Source: Steinernema hermaphroditum (lineage: Eukaryota > Nematoda > Chromadorea > Rhabditida > Steinernematidae). From it: 64,000 nucleotides of DNA. Where the stretch lies: assembly GCA_030435675.1 (NCBI GenBank), contig CM059625.1, positions 5,704,001-5,768,000 on the forward strand, in the 5' to 3' direction. Below the pieces are notes generated by a model that saw nothing but the letters and a program-made list of their open reading frames with translations, did not search any database and had not been told where the DNA came from. Of the stretch, positions 13,429 to 25,383 are shown piece after piece. Both the position numbers and the translations under genes were made by a program. Every line of letters begins with the position of its first letter. Position 1 is the first letter of the stretch.

Positions 13429-16400
13429 TTAGTTTCGCATAAAAGCAGTGAGTTGACTGTGGATCTCTCCGTTGAGCATGTTTATAAACGAGTCGCCTCT
13501 CTCTCCTTGCGCCACCATTTGTAGAACGGACATTCCAAGGGCTTCTGAATTCATCACCATTACCTATTTCAGTGACCGAAAGAGGACTTACTTTTCACAT
13601 CGTCCTTGATATCATAGAGATCATCCGCGTGCTGGGCGTTGCTTAGTCTTGAGAACGGATCGGACGTGTCAGCGATAACTTCGTTGGCATCTTCTTCCTC
13701 GTCGGCTTGAAGAAGCTGCGTGTTAGCGCCACTCTGGCTCGCGATCTTGCACGCACCCTCAACGACCTTCGGGAACAAAGCGCTAAACGATAGGTTAATT
13801 TAGTTCTAATAACTCGAAAGATGGACTAACCCCATCATGGCTGCAGTTTTTCCGATGATATGAGCGAATCCCATGATGAGCGCTTGACGTTCTTGAAATG
13901 TGGTGTTCTTCGCCAAGCCGTCGACCTCGGGAAGAATGATCTTCTCCAGAATCATTGGGTACATTCCGTTTTGAATGGTCTCAAAGTTCTGCAAAAAAAC
14001 CGTATAGAAAGCAGCATCGAGACCTTTTCCTACTCTTGCCAACTCCAAAGCGTCTTTCTTAATAGAATAGCGGCACATGAACAGGGTGAAGTTTTTGACC
14101 AGCAACGTCGTCTTGTTGGTCTGGATTTGACGTAGCATCGGCATAAGCAGGGTGTTGTCGGTCAACTCAGGGTATCTCTATATGTACGCTTATAATAAAG
14201 CTCCTCAAATGTGGTAACTTACTCCAACATGAGGTAGAATGCATGCGGCCAATCGGAATCCGTGCAGCATCGTCCTAGGCGTTCGAAGCATGCCTTGGAA
14301 TAGCCCGAGAACTCTGTTTCGATAGTCTCCGCCAAACACAACCTCTGGACAGCCAGAGATGAACGACTCGACTACAAGCAGAGCAGCTGGTATGTTGGCC
14401 TTGCGGGCCCAAACTTCCTCCTTCAGAATCATCGGAAGAAAATCGGCGTACTGTGCAACGGAGCCAGTGATCGCTTTCGTTTCGTCCACCATCAGCGCTG
14501 AAGATGGATGCTTTATGAAAAAATGGATAGGTGTAACTTACCAATCACTTGGAGGGCATAAGGGATCAAATCGGTTATGTCCTTCGTAAGGATTTCCATC
14601 ATGATGGGCAGGATGTGCCTGGACAGCTCGTTTCCTACCACTCTATAAGCCTAAATGGCGAATTCCTAATGAATGTCGTTTAGGAATGACTACGTACTCT
14701 CTTCATCAGCACACAAAGCGACTCGAAGACGTAGTGAGTCTGTCCAGGGTCCACTGCTTCCTTCACTGCCTTGTCGATGAGAGCGGCAAGGTAGTCGACA
14801 AGTACCGTAGCGCTACGAGCCGATTCTTCCTACAAATCGTAATGCATACGATGAAAACAAGATTCGGAAATTACATCGATGATGTTGATGCAACGCATCA
14901 GGGCCTTGGCAATGTAATGTGTGTTGAGCACCCGTGGAGATTGACTGGCCTTCACGAGCAGGTCGATCAGAACGGCCACTTGAGTGTTCGAAGCATTAAA
15001 GATGTTCTGCTTCATACACAGCAAGCGTTCGATGGCGTGAGCGGCATACTGGTGGAGAAGAGGATCGTCGGTTCGGAGAAGGCCGATGACTCCTTGGTTC
15101 TCGTTGGTCTGCTGCATAGCCTCAGCGACCGCTTCAATGGGAAGCATACTGCGGAAGGTGACAACATATTTGATGGCGTCAGCTCGAAGGATAGGATGGA
15201 TTTGTGTGTTCGTGCCGATGATGTCTTCACGGACGTACTGCGTATAGAAGTCACCAACATTTACCTGAAAATTTGTGCTTAGAAGTGCCGAATTCAATGC
15301 AATTCTCACGAGATTGCTAGTAGAGACGACGCCATGTTTGTGGGTGGAACCCTTGCTGGCCATAGCCGTGACGAGACAATAAATGACGTCCTTCTGACGC
15401 CAATTGGCGACCGGATTAGCCTGGTACTCCGCAAGGAAATTGGTGATGATTCCCCCGAGGATGGGGAACACCTCTGCTTCGAAGTTCTTGCAGAGAGCGC
15501 GAACAAAGTCGCTTGCTCCGCGTCGTCTCGTCTCAAAATCAGATCCCTCCAAATCGCGGTTGATGTATTCTGCCGAACCATCTTCAAAGTTTTCGATGTC
15601 ATCGTCACGGATGACCAGATTCTTAACAATAATGCTTTCGCAAAGCGTGTTCAGTACGCCGGCTGCCTGGAAGAGCTGCTTGTACTGGACTCGCTGGCAG
15701 ATGGCCGACAGAAGTCCGAGGCAAGCGTTCACTAGACTGTCGAATCTGCAACCTTGTGGATCGACTCAGATGCGTTCAGCCAAAGCGATACCTGTATCTA
15801 TGATCGATTTCAACGAGTTGTTCCCAAGTTCCTTGAATGAAGGGTGACACATACTGTGCCGTCTCCTCTTCATAGCGCTGTGTATAAAGAGTGATGATTT
15901 CACAAATGGACACCTTCAGATTCTCCAACGGACTCGCGACTTTATCGTCAGCCGACTGTTCGATACTCGGGATTTTAAGTCCGAGAAGAGTTTGGTAACC
16001 TGTCATCCAGATGTTAATGTTATCCTGAAGAAGAGATATGTTGGCAGGAGAAATAGCGTTCGCCTACCTCAAAAGGTTCCGGGAGATCTTGGCTGCTGAG
16101 CGAGCAGAAGTTGCTTGCAATAAGATGCAGAATTTCCAGCCAGTTGAGGCACTGGTCGGCTGGCATGGCATCGCGCTGATCGTAAAAGCCCATCATGGAT
16201 TGGAACAGAGCTAGCAGAGGTCCCGAGAGCTGGATCAAATCAAAGCTAGGCGCCGATTACTTTGGCGAATATCTTACATTGTCCAACACAAATTTCAGCT
16301 CTACCCAGAGCTCCTGTGACTTGGATTCAGTGCGATATTTCTTTGACAAATCGTCGAGCAGATCCAAGGAAGCGATGATATGGTCAAGATTTTGCGTAGC

Positions 16401-16878
16401 CAGGTTCGCAGATAGCACTTCGACTAACGCTGGCCATTTGGATGGAAAATCTACTTGTCCAATTTCGCAGACAGTACTCGAGAGCTGCTTTCTGAGGTTT
16501 CCCGCAAGAAGAAACATGAGACGCAGAGATTCCTCCCGAATTTGGAGTCTTTCGGCGTCGTTGATGGTAGCATCGCCGTCTCCGCCCTGAAAACGACACG
16601 TTTCATCCCGAATTTCATAACGATCTCAGTCGCAGCATGAATGTAGTGGAGAACAGCCTCACCCAGTTGCGTTTAACGTAATTTTTGAGAGCAACGACAG
16701 CCGCAAGTCGGATCTCTGACGGGGCAGCATCTTTGCTGGCAAGCTCAAGAATGGCGACACCGTGTCCAGGCTGGTTCTCCATCGCTTTAAGTTCATTTTC
16801 GGCAGTTTTTCGAGTCATCATATCTGGACTCAAAGTCCTCTGGAGAGCGTTGGCGAGGATTTCGATACGGCTGGCCAT
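13429..16878 (-). CDS. xpo-2: Exportin-2 (CSE1/CAS), importin-alpha re-exporter
   Basis: Twelve exons (16878-16663, 16586-16278, 16229-16068, 16024-15792, 15745-15310, 15264-14875, 14829-14698, 14650-14542, 14497-14223, 14177-13831, 13782-13592, 13544-13429) give 971 residues, the usual CSE1 length. The N-terminal importin-beta domain is followed by the Cse1 core, with DFPSKWPALVEVL, DLEGSDFETRRRGASDFVRA, LRADAIKYVVTFR and QYAAHAIERLL, and the CAS C-terminal region, with PMILEKIILPEV. The family binds importin-alpha and Ran-GTP in the nucleus and returns importin-alpha to the cytoplasm. The acceptor GCGCTTCAG just before the ATG looks like a spliced-leader site. All introns are 43-77 nt. The intron at 15265-15309 is stop-free and in frame, so a longer open frame runs through it; conservation on both sides favours splicing. 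Confidence 0.96.
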
Positions 16879-17655
16879 TTTCTGAAGCGCAGTACGTTTT
16901 GAAATTGAAACGTAAAAAGAATTGTTCAAAGCGAATAGTGAACAGATATAATAGAGAACTGCGCGTCAAACTTTGCTAGTGTAAATGCGCAATATATTGA
17001 GTGAAGATCTCGCACATCCCAGCATGTTTTTGACAGAGGAAACAGCTTTCCAATAAATGCGAATGACCACCGCGACCGCGTTTGCTTTTTCGAAAATTTC
17101 ACTTTACCTTTCGCGCTTTACACTAGTCGCGGTGGGACCGATTAGATGTGATTTTTGCATTATATTGTCTATTGTTCGGCATTACTTTCCTCTTTTTTAT
17201 ACATTTTGACATTAGAATGGGGTGACAAGTCTCATTACCGCTCCACGGAATACAAATATCTGTGAACCTCATATGCCTTGAACCTCATTTTTAAAGATCA
17301 TGTGAATACAACAATCGCCTCCTTTTTAATCTATCCTGAGCTTTGTGTGTAATTGTGCTTGCAGGAGTTCAACACGTTTTCCAGCGTTTCAAGTCATTTT
17401 GTTCGTTCCGTTCTTAAGTACTCCTTTTATCGTAATAACGCCACTTTTGTGTCTTTGACTGTCGCGCCGCAATGGCGCCCGCTCAGACCTTCCCATATCA
17501 TGTTTGACGATCTTGCTGATGGATCGCTTTGTCATCATTCTTTCCCTTTCCCATTGCATCGATGTAGTGGGCCATACGATGTGACCGTTCCTAGATTCCA
17601 ACGTGCCTTGATGTGTATCTAGATCTATAACGATCATTGCGTTTCTTCAGAGAAA
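16879..17655. promoter_or_regulatory. Shared upstream region of xpo-2 and the aldolase gene
   Basis: These 777 bases separate two divergently transcribed housekeeping genes, so both promoters must lie here if the 5' ends are as modelled. Spliced-leader type acceptors sit directly beside each start codon (GCTTCAG beside xpo-2; GTTTCTTCAG at 17642-17651 beside the aldolase). I see no TATA box. Confidence 0.55.
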
Positions 17656-18648
17656 ATGCCTTTTGACACTGCCGAATTCGAAAGCCGCGTCGCTGCCATC
17701 GATGTCAGCAAGAAGGACGAAGTTCTTGCTCAAGTCGCTGAACGGATATCTGAACTTGTGAAAAACGTGGGTTTAACGTTTTCGCCTCTGTACAGTTTCC
17801 AGCACTTTAGAAGGAGCAAGTTAAAGCTCTTATCGGATATATCGATCTCACCACACTTGCTGGAGATGACACAAAGAAGCGCGTGGAAGCGCTCGTTGAT
17901 CGAGCCCTTCTTCCTCTTCCTTCGGTAGTCGCTTATCCAAAGACATATATACTGTTCTGTTCGCTTACAGGAACCCTCTGTTCAGTGTGGAGCTGTATGC
18001 GTGTACCCAGCGCGCGTCAAGAACGTGACTGATCATCTGAAATCCCTCAACAAGTCCTTAAATGTGGCTTCAGTCGCCGCTGGCTTCCCATCGGGTCAGT
18101 ACCACCTGCAGTCTCGCCTTCTCGAAATCGAATTGACCGTCGCCGATGGCGCTACTGAAATCGACATTGTCATCAACCGTTGCGCAGCCTTGGAGGGAGA
18201 ATGGAATGGTTGGTTTCTGCCAGAAAGAATGTATGAAAAGAGTCTGTATTCAGTTGTGTACGACGAACTGGTTGCAATGAAGGAGAAGTGCGGAGCAGCG
18301 CACATGAAGTCCATCTTGGCCACTGGAGAGCTGAAGTCAGTTGAGAATATCGCCAAGGCCAGCGTTGCTGCAATCCTGGCCAACTCCGACTTCATCAAGA
18401 CGAGTACCGGCAAGGAGTCAGTCAACGCCACCCTCGAGGTCGCCTACATCATGTGTCTTGTCATCAAGCAACACTTCGAGAAGACCGGCAAGCGGGTCGG
18501 TTTCAAGCCCGCCGGAGGTATTCGCACTGTTGAAGAGGCTCTCGGATTCCGTGCTTTGATCGAAATCGTCCTCGGCAACGAATGGCTCACTCCTGAACTC
18601 TTCCGCATTGGTGCTAGCAGTCTGTTGGATGGAATTATTGCTCTCTAA
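17656..18648 (+). CDS. Deoxyribose-phosphate aldolase (DERA/DeoC)
   Basis: Four exons (17656-17766, 17811-17924, 17971-18208, 18254-18648) give 285 residues. The enzyme splits 2-deoxyribose 5-phosphate into glyceraldehyde 3-phosphate and acetaldehyde during deoxynucleoside breakdown in the cytosol. Visible motifs are YIDLTTLAGDDT near the start, CGAVCVYPARV, VASVAAGFPSGQ, EIDIVINRCAALEG, and DFIKTSTGK, where the Schiff-base lysine is about residue 203, followed by GFKPAGGIRT, the phosphate-binding segment. The length suits the eukaryotic form. The last intron (18209-18253, 45 nt) has no in-frame stop, so the open frame appears to run through it and would insert 15 residues between NRCAALEGEWN and VYDE. 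Conservation supports removal. A spliced-leader type acceptor ends 4 bases before the ATG. Confidence 0.95.
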
Positions 18649-19132
18649 AAACACATATCTGAGTGTAATGCTTGGTTGTGACTATTAGATGATGTTCCGA
18701 AACAGATGGCCCGATAAACATTTGTGTCACAAATATAATATACAGGGTGCTCCAAAACAAGGGAACATCATGGGAACAAGTTTCCAGTCGGTTCGGTTGG
18801 TGGCACATTTAAATGTTCCTTTGTAAGAATCTGCCATATTTCTCAGTAGTGTACGAACTGAAGGAGACAGCATTTAATGTAAGAAAGACCGACCAAAGCG
18901 GCTCTCAGCGTGTGGGGTGTGGCATGGGGTACTTGGCAGAGCTTCTCATCCAAGGTGTTGCACACCGAAAAGTCCATCGGATTGAGACTGATTCGGACTG
19001 ATGAGGGTCAATCAATTTTTAATCTGGATGCCCTTTATAAACGACGTAAAATCGTCATTTTGATTGCATACCATGTTTTTCATTCGATTGTTTTCTGCCA
19101 ATGCGCCTACATTGTCATAAATGAATATTCAT
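18649..19132. other. Short spacer with a possible transposon-end word
   Basis: The region lies between convergent gene ends. At 18743-18757 the sequence reads TACAGGGTGCTCCAA, a word that resembles the ends of some small inverted-repeat elements. I did not find its complementary partner nearby, so an intact element is not supported. No gene is seen. Confidence 0.35.
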
Positions 19133-19138
19133 TTTATT
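19133..19138 (-). terminator. Polyadenylation signal AATAAA of the 19.2-20.2 kb collagen
   Basis: AATAAA on the minus strand, 61 bases after the collagen stop codon. This is the usual position for a nematode cleavage signal. Confidence 0.55.
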
Positions 19139-19198
19139 CACTACTTCCGAAACAGAGCTATATACAGAAACCTGATACCTAGAACCTCAAGAGTCCAT

Positions 19199-20243
19199 TT
19201 ATGCTTGAGTATGATATCCGGCTTCAAGACGTGGGTTCGGACAGTGATCGCATTCTCCTTGACCTCCGCGCTCGCCAAGCATGCCTTGGCTTCCTGGTCC
19301 ACCGGGAGCTCCGGGCCGTCCCTTTCCACCAGGAATTCCCTGTGGACCAGGGGGTCCAGGCTGGCCAGGTTGTCCCTGATTTCCGTCAATGCCATCATCT
19401 CCAGGAGCTCCGGGAATTCCAGGGGGTCCAGGTGGTCCAGGAGGTGCGGGAACATTCCGAAGTTCTCCAGGAGCGCCGGGAAGGCCGGGCTCTCCTCGTT
19501 CTCCACGAGGTCCCTTTCTGCCAGGAGGTCCTTCTGGTCCAGGCTCTCCTTGCGGGCCGTCAACTCCGTCAGGTCCGGAAACGCCGTCGGGTCCTCGAAC
19601 ACCCTTGTCTCCGCGGGGTCCAGCTGGTCCTGGTTCGGCAGGTGGACAGTCGAAGCACCATTCCTGGTCGTAGATAGAAGCATGTGGGTCAGCATCGCGT
19701 CCGTTCACTCCGTCTTCACCCGGAATACCGTCCGGTCCGCGGTCCCCAGGGTAGCCCTGAGCTCCAGCCTCTCCTGGAGGTCCAGTCATGCAGCTGCAGC
19801 AAGTGTCGCTTGAGGATGGTCTGCCGCGGCTGTAGAGGCTGCCATAGACAGGTTGTTGTGGGCGCACTACTTCAGGGGCATCGTAGCCAGTACCGTAGGA
19901 TCGTCGACGACGAGTAACAAGTCCCATACTCTGGAATACAAAGTTGTTTACAGGGGCTCAAAAATTGTGGCAAGTACCTGCTCAGTTTGGATCAGTTCGT
20001 CAAGCATCTGGATAGACTGGTACTTACAGTATCCAAATTCTGACTCAAGACTGGTCTGCACATTCTGAATATACGAGTAGAGAAGGGGAACAACGATGAC
20101 GCTTGAAATGGTGGCTACCGTACTAAAATGGATTCATGCATATTGTCATTCAAACGTTCCAAATACCAGACGACGATGCCGGAGAATGCAACCGTTTTGA
20201 GCGTCTGAAGCTGCTTGAGCTGTCGTTCGTCTGCCGCAACCAT
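19199..20243 (-). CDS. Cuticle collagen, rol-6/sqt-like
   Basis: Three exons (20243-20167, 20122-19978, 19930-19199) give 317 residues. The N-terminal nematode collagen domain has the membrane-type segment [20 protein letters not shown] followed by IQNVQTSL and a conserved cysteine (GYC). An RRRR run near residue 81 fits the subtilisin-like processing site of homology box A. Cysteine pairs (CCSC, CFDC, CDHC) frame the Gly-X-Y blocks, the usual arrangement for inter-chain disulphides. The C-terminal [13 protein letters not shown] resembles the rol-6 tail (CDHC-P-x-PR-xx-GY), so a role in cuticle shape is likely, but assignment to a single ortholog is not secure. The first intron uses donor TG/GTATTT (44 nt) and keeps the frame. 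Confidence 0.93.
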
Positions 20244-20287
20244 CGCGTCGGTGGGTGAAGACGCGATGATCTCGAAAAGCAGCGCGC

Positions 20288-20297
20288 CCCTTATATT
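20288..20297 (-). promoter_or_regulatory. TATA-like box of the 19.2-20.2 kb collagen
   Basis: The minus strand reads CAATATAAGG about 45 bases before the collagen start codon. The spacing fits a TATA box with a short leader, as is common for moult-regulated collagens. Confidence 0.5.
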
Positions 20298-21887
20298 GCG
20301 GTTATGCAACATTTGGCGATCAACCGGTTCATTGGGTAAGATCCACTTCCCCCGAGGCCCGAACTGAATGAACGCCGTGAGAGACTAAGCTAAACGAGTT
20401 CTTCCGATGACCAGCGGAGTCAAAAAACATTGAGAGCACTACACAAATGTTGAAAAACCCGCCGAGACGCGCCTTTTTCGATGCGTTTCGCTTGGTGCGT
20501 TTTAATCTGGCGACGAGATTTGTAATGAGGAAGTGAAAAACAATTTGAGTGGGAGTGTGGGTGCAAAACAGAGAAGTAGTGAAAGTTGCCGTGTTGAAGG
20601 TCGGAATTTGGCGTGGTAAAATACGCACTTTCAATTATCGTATTGTGCATATGAAACGCCGGGATGTACTGATTCACAGTGGAACTTGTTTCTCTTCGCA
20701 TGATACACAAAAGATATGTCCATTTTAGCGGGGTTTTTATATCGCTGCGGAGCTCTTCCCTCATTTATCATCAAGCAGGGAACTTAAGTGCTTCAAACAA
20801 TCTTCTTCATTTCATAATTCTGCACTATGTTGTTTTAAACAATTATTGTACTAGTGACCACCATCAAAATCGTTTGTATCGTTTCAAGGTTCTTGGTTTC
20901 AAGGAAAAAGGAATATAGAGTGTGCAAAATAACGACAGATCCACCTGATTTTTTCTCCGATCGTTGCCGTTTTACAAACTTTCACAGAAAACGGATTCTA
21001 CCATAAGAAAGAGCGCGCCAAATTATGGTGGAACACATGCAAAATAACGAAAATGTTTCCATTTCTAGGCCCTTCTTTCAAAAATGCTGCGTAATAAACA
21101 TAGACCCGCTTCATATTTTTTGCCCCATTTGTCCGTCTTTTGACCGGTGTTCCACTAGCTGCTTCCTGATAATGATGTTGCTCGCTATTTAAGCCAACAA
21201 TTCACAATTTGGAATAATCGCCAAGCTAACAGAATGTTAGAGCGATCGCTTCGTCTCATTGTTCTCGATATGAGCAAGATGCTTCGAGATATCGCAAAAC
21301 TAAGACAATCATGACAACTAAGAGTGCTATCCGCTATTTTTGTACTGCCGTACCAAGATTCAGAAGACGAACTTGACTAACCTTCTTGTTGCAGCCCTAA
21401 AACGATCAAATCAGAAGCAACATGTTTTCAGCTTTTTCCTATGTAAACCACGTTGCAATAATTGTTCCGGCTCCCAGAAGACCTGGAACACCAGGGAGCC
21501 GTAGTTCCACCGTCTTGCCAAGAAGCCCCTCACTGCCGCCCGAAAAAGCTCTGCAACTCCAAAGTTGCAAGCGTCCTGGCAAGGCGTAAGCGTTTGAAAG
21601 AAGACGAAAAACTCGTTAAACTTGTGTTCCTTAACACTTTCTAGTCATTAATTGATCCGTGGCAGATCCTGGCAGCGCCCTTTCCCTTATTTCCCTTGCC
21701 TTTCCATAATTAAAATATTTGCTAGTATTGTCTGCTTCTGAAAGGAGCTTTCAGCAATACTGTGCGATTCAAGACACCTTCAGCATCCCCCGTAAAGGCA
21801 AAAATTGCTGTCATGATCATTGTTTCTCTTGTTAGTACAAATTCCGGAATGCGCACTCCTGAGATTGATAAGATCAACGATAAAAGT
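20298..21887. other. Intergenic region, no gene seen
   Basis: AT-rich spacer upstream of the collagen and downstream of glutaminase. The word GCAAAATAACGA occurs twice, near 20926 and 21040, about 113 bases apart. Short open frames only; no RNA gene or element recognised. Confidence 0.5.
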
Positions 21888-21893
21888 TGTTTA
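21888..21893 (-). terminator. Polyadenylation signal AATAAA of glutaminase
   Basis: AATAAA on the minus strand about 38 bases after the glutaminase stop. It makes a very short 3' UTR likely, and the hairpin at the stop codon would then fill much of it. Confidence 0.5.
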
Positions 21894-21914
21894 TTCACGT
21901 TTAATGTACAACCT

Positions 21915-21938
21915 CACCGTAACAAATAAGTTACGGTG
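21915..21938 (-). other. Perfect 9-bp hairpin spanning the glutaminase stop codon
   Basis: On the minus strand CACCGTAAC, loop TTATTT, GTTACGGTG. The stop codon TAA (21933-21931) lies in the 5' arm. The arms pair perfectly over nine bases with a six-base loop. Confidence 0.7.
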
Positions 21939-24900
21939 TGGATGCCTGCTCTTCGAAACTCAGATGAAAAGACGGTCTGTCCATGTACTCTCCACTTTCT
22001 TCGGTTTCATCTTCGGAAATGGATTCCGATTCTGAATCGGTGGACGCCACAGAAGCCTTCGCTTTGTCGATGGCAGTTGGCGACTCAATTTCGAAAGTCG
22101 TCAGGGAGCTATCCTGAAATGTATTTTACTTGGATGAAAGAGAGCAAAGGTAGCGCTAACCAAGCCATTTCGTCGTTGTTGCGACACCTTTTCTAGCAGA
22201 CGAACACATTCCAGGTGTCGGAACTCCCTGGCGTCATCCAAGGGGATGCGATTCCATCTGTCTTTTGGTTCCACCTTCACTTTGGCCACATTTATCAAGA
22301 ATTTGAGCATCTCGTAGTGACCTTCAGAGGCCGCTAAGTGGATAGCAGTACGGTAGTCGTAGTCGGCAATGTCGAGATCGCATCCTTGCAGGTAGAACCT
22401 TAAGCGTATCCCTATCATCTTTCTAACCCTATAAGCTCTACCGTCGTATGGCATTAAGATCGCCAGCCTGTGCAGCAAACAGAAGTTCAACGACTTGGTC
22501 GCGTTGGTGTTCGCCTATCCGCTTGCGGGGGTCAAATTTCGTGGACTCGGCATGTGCCAGGCTATCGTAGTTGTGGAAGTTGAACCGGTTGACGAGCTCC
22601 TGTATAAGGAAAATCAATTAATCAGAGCAAAGATCGACTCCTTGGCCGAACAAAAACAGCCCGAGATAAATAGTGTCGTGCCGACGCCATAATTCTTTTC
22701 CGTCTCCTTCACTATCACGACATCAGTGTCATTTTTATTGTGTTTTCTTGAACGGCGTACGGTAGTCTGGCCACTTATTTTTATCATGTTGTAGATCTTG
22801 AACTCCTAGACGTTAGGTGTTGCAGATCTAGCATTGCTTCCCCTTACTACTCATATTTGAGAACTTTGAACGACATGTAAAAAGGAAGTAGGAAATCTGG
22901 GTCATGCATGAACCTATGTGAACTTACAGTCGTACAGAAAACCACCTACTATTTTGTTCTTTGCCCATATCTTTGGGCTTCCTCACCTTACAGAACGCAA
23001 CTCCTCTGCACGAGTTTCCTAGATTGTCCAACGGCGGTGACCACAAAGCGATTCCCATAACGTTGGGAACGACAACGATCATCACTCCGGACACTCCCGA
23101 CTTCGCCGGAAGACCGACATGGAAACTGAATTGGCCACTGTAGTCGTACATTCCACAAGAGTACATCAGAGAGAGAACGTCGCGGCACGGCCGACTCGAA
23201 ATGCAACGTTCTCCGGTTATGGGACAAACACCTGAAGATAAAATATACTTAAAGAAGCGAATGAACCCATGAACCTCCATTAGCCAGCGTGGCCGCCATC
23301 ACAGACATCGATTCGCAAGTTGCCTCGAGTGAGCAAAGCTGGAAGTAAAAGTCGAGGGCTTCGTTTATCGACTGCGTTTCGGCCGGGAAACATCCGTTCT
23401 CCTTCATGAAGTATGCAAGGGCGCAGTTACGGTCGGCCGTAGCCCGCTCAGATAGAAACCTGGTCACGTTTCTTGACCGTGATAGAACAGAGGACTTACG
23501 TTGCATTATTGAAACCTACGTATTCACCTCCCGATATTTTGCGGTATTGAGTAAGCATCTAAATTTCTCGTATATTTCACCTATTTCCAGACAACCAGCA
23601 GAATATGTTGGATTATATCCTTACATAGTCAAATCGGTCCGCCATATTTTCACTGTTCTTAATGAGTGAAGTAACGATGATCGCACCAGAGTTGACCATC
23701 GGATTATGCGGCTTATCTGAAATGAAGTTCCAAATCTGTACGCTCACAGTGACTGACTAGTCGCATCCAGACAGATTTCGTTGAAAAGTCTGCCAGACGG
23801 CTCCTGTCCCACATACTTATGAACAATGTCCGCTCCCAAATCCGATGCGGCCACAGCATAATTGAACGCCTTTGAGACGGACTGTATGCAGAAGGGCGTG
23901 TTGGAATCGCCAAATGATATCCGCTGGCCGTCGACTGTACAGATGGAAACTCCCCATTGATTGGGGTCCACACGTGCCAACTGAGGGATATATGTGGCCA
24001 CACTTCCAGTTTCTATACTCAAACACTGAAATTATAATGTGCTACCAAAAAAAGGAAGATTAACGGTGATTCACTTTATAGTAGATCTCTCGGATGATTG
24101 TGGTGAACTGTGACCAACTTGGAACGATGAGGTTGTTCTGTAGAGCTTGAGTAATGAGGACAACACTTTCTGCTATACATCTAAATCATAACTGACACCG
24201 TAATCTAATCTGCAGTCCTACTTTTTAAATTCCGTTCTGCGCAACTTCCAGTGTTTGGGGTCTTTAGCTTCATTGAGTCGTTCTTCCAGTTCATTTTCAA
24301 ACGCTCTCACTTTGTCCATCATGGGGCGTAAGCGCGGGTCATCTTCATGCAGCCCGAAGCTTTTCAAGACCTAAGTCATATGCAATTTAGTCACAAAACA
24401 AATCTCATCTTTGCGAGCGACTTTTAGATTTCATAGTTCTGGATTGACGATAGTCAAAACGTATGATCTGTGTGGGACAATCCTAGTAACTAAGAGAAAA
24501 GGCCAAGGACGAATTGAAGAGGAAAGCGTGCTAAAACTCCTTCCTTTGACTCTAACGTAATGTTTACAATTTCCAAACTTCTGTTAACTGGGTAGTACCC
24601 TCATTTTGGATACGACCATTTCTGATTAAAAATTCGGTAACTTACCGATAATAATTTTCCGATGGAAGCTTCATCTCGATTAGGAAGCTTAAACAAATCG
24701 AAGATGAGATCCTCGGCGGTTTGTAGGTCCCGGGACGGAGACCGCTGTAGCCTGGACGCAATGTCCATGAGCTTCTGAGCGGACGAACTCGGCGTGTACA
24801 CCATGCTGGTCCGGCGTATCGCTGAACAATGACCATAAGAACGGAGTACATCAGAAGTGAACCGACCTGGTGACGAGTGCATGATCGATGACACATTCAT
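21931..24900 (-). CDS. Glutaminase (kidney-type, GLS family) with ankyrin repeats
   Basis: Twelve exons give about 630 residues. The enzyme hydrolyses glutamine to glutamate and ammonia; the animal form is usually mitochondrial and supplies transmitter glutamate. The N-terminal helical part ([16 protein letters not shown]) is followed by the serine-dependent beta-lactamase-like core: [21 protein letters not shown] with the catalytic Ser-x-x-Lys near residues 204-207, [29 protein letters not shown] and [11 protein letters not shown]. The C-terminal part has ankyrin repeats ([32 protein letters not shown]) and then an acidic Ser/Glu tail. Introns are mostly 41-50 nt, but one at 22600-22986 (387 nt) and one of about 280 nt near 24.5 kb are longer. 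The intron after CLDAT uses donor GTCAGT; the nearer GTGAGC would leave only 31 nt and break the frame. Confidence 0.94.
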
Positions 24901-24923
24901 TTGGAAAGTGAGGGGCGCCGCTG

Positions 24924-24931
24924 CTTATATA
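24924..24931 (-). promoter_or_regulatory. TATA box of glutaminase
   Basis: TATATAAG on the minus strand about 25-30 bases before the start codon. Such close spacing implies an extremely short leader, or a transcript start just at the ATG, or use of a different start. Confidence 0.45.
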
Positions 24932-25312
24932 CGTATTCTACGGACCCTCTAATACTGTCGCTTGTCTCCTCCCTGTTTGTAACACGATCGCTAAACAATT
25001 CCCTCCATGTATCAAAGGTCGCCAATGGCTTTGATGTTTTGAGTTCAACCATTTGAAACAAGCTCTACGCGATTCGGTGGGTGGACCTTCTCGCCCTTCC
25101 TATGTTTTCGTCTGATTACAGAAAGTAATAAAGTCGCCTTAAGGAGTTTTGTTAAGAGAAGATAAGATCGGGCGCCGGCGTTGAGCAAGTCGCAACGAAA
25201 ACAGACAGGAACGGTGGGGAAGATGACTTAACATGACGTCAGCCTGACCACCTTAACCACGGTGGAGTCTACAGGGTAATACTTGAAAACTACAGATGTT
25301 CTGCATCAAAGA
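24932..25312. other. Spacer between glutaminase and astacin genes
   Basis: Holds the glutaminase promoter side and the 3' side of the astacin gene. No open frame of note. Confidence 0.5.
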
Positions 25313-25318
25313 TTTATT
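25313..25318 (-). terminator. Polyadenylation signal AATAAA of the astacin gene
   Basis: AATAAA on the minus strand about 65 bases after the astacin stop codon. Confidence 0.5.
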
Positions 25319-25383
25319 TGTCTGCAACTCAAGAACTCAACAAAAGTTCCTTATTGCTCTTTTAAGGTTCACAGCTCATGGTT

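Noticed and set aside
19201..19813. Plus-strand open frames opposite the collagen genes (also at 43.3-44.3 and 52.7-53.6 kb)
   Set aside because: They are shadows of Gly-X-Y coding on the other strand; the minus strand has the N-terminal domain, cysteine motifs and splice sites.
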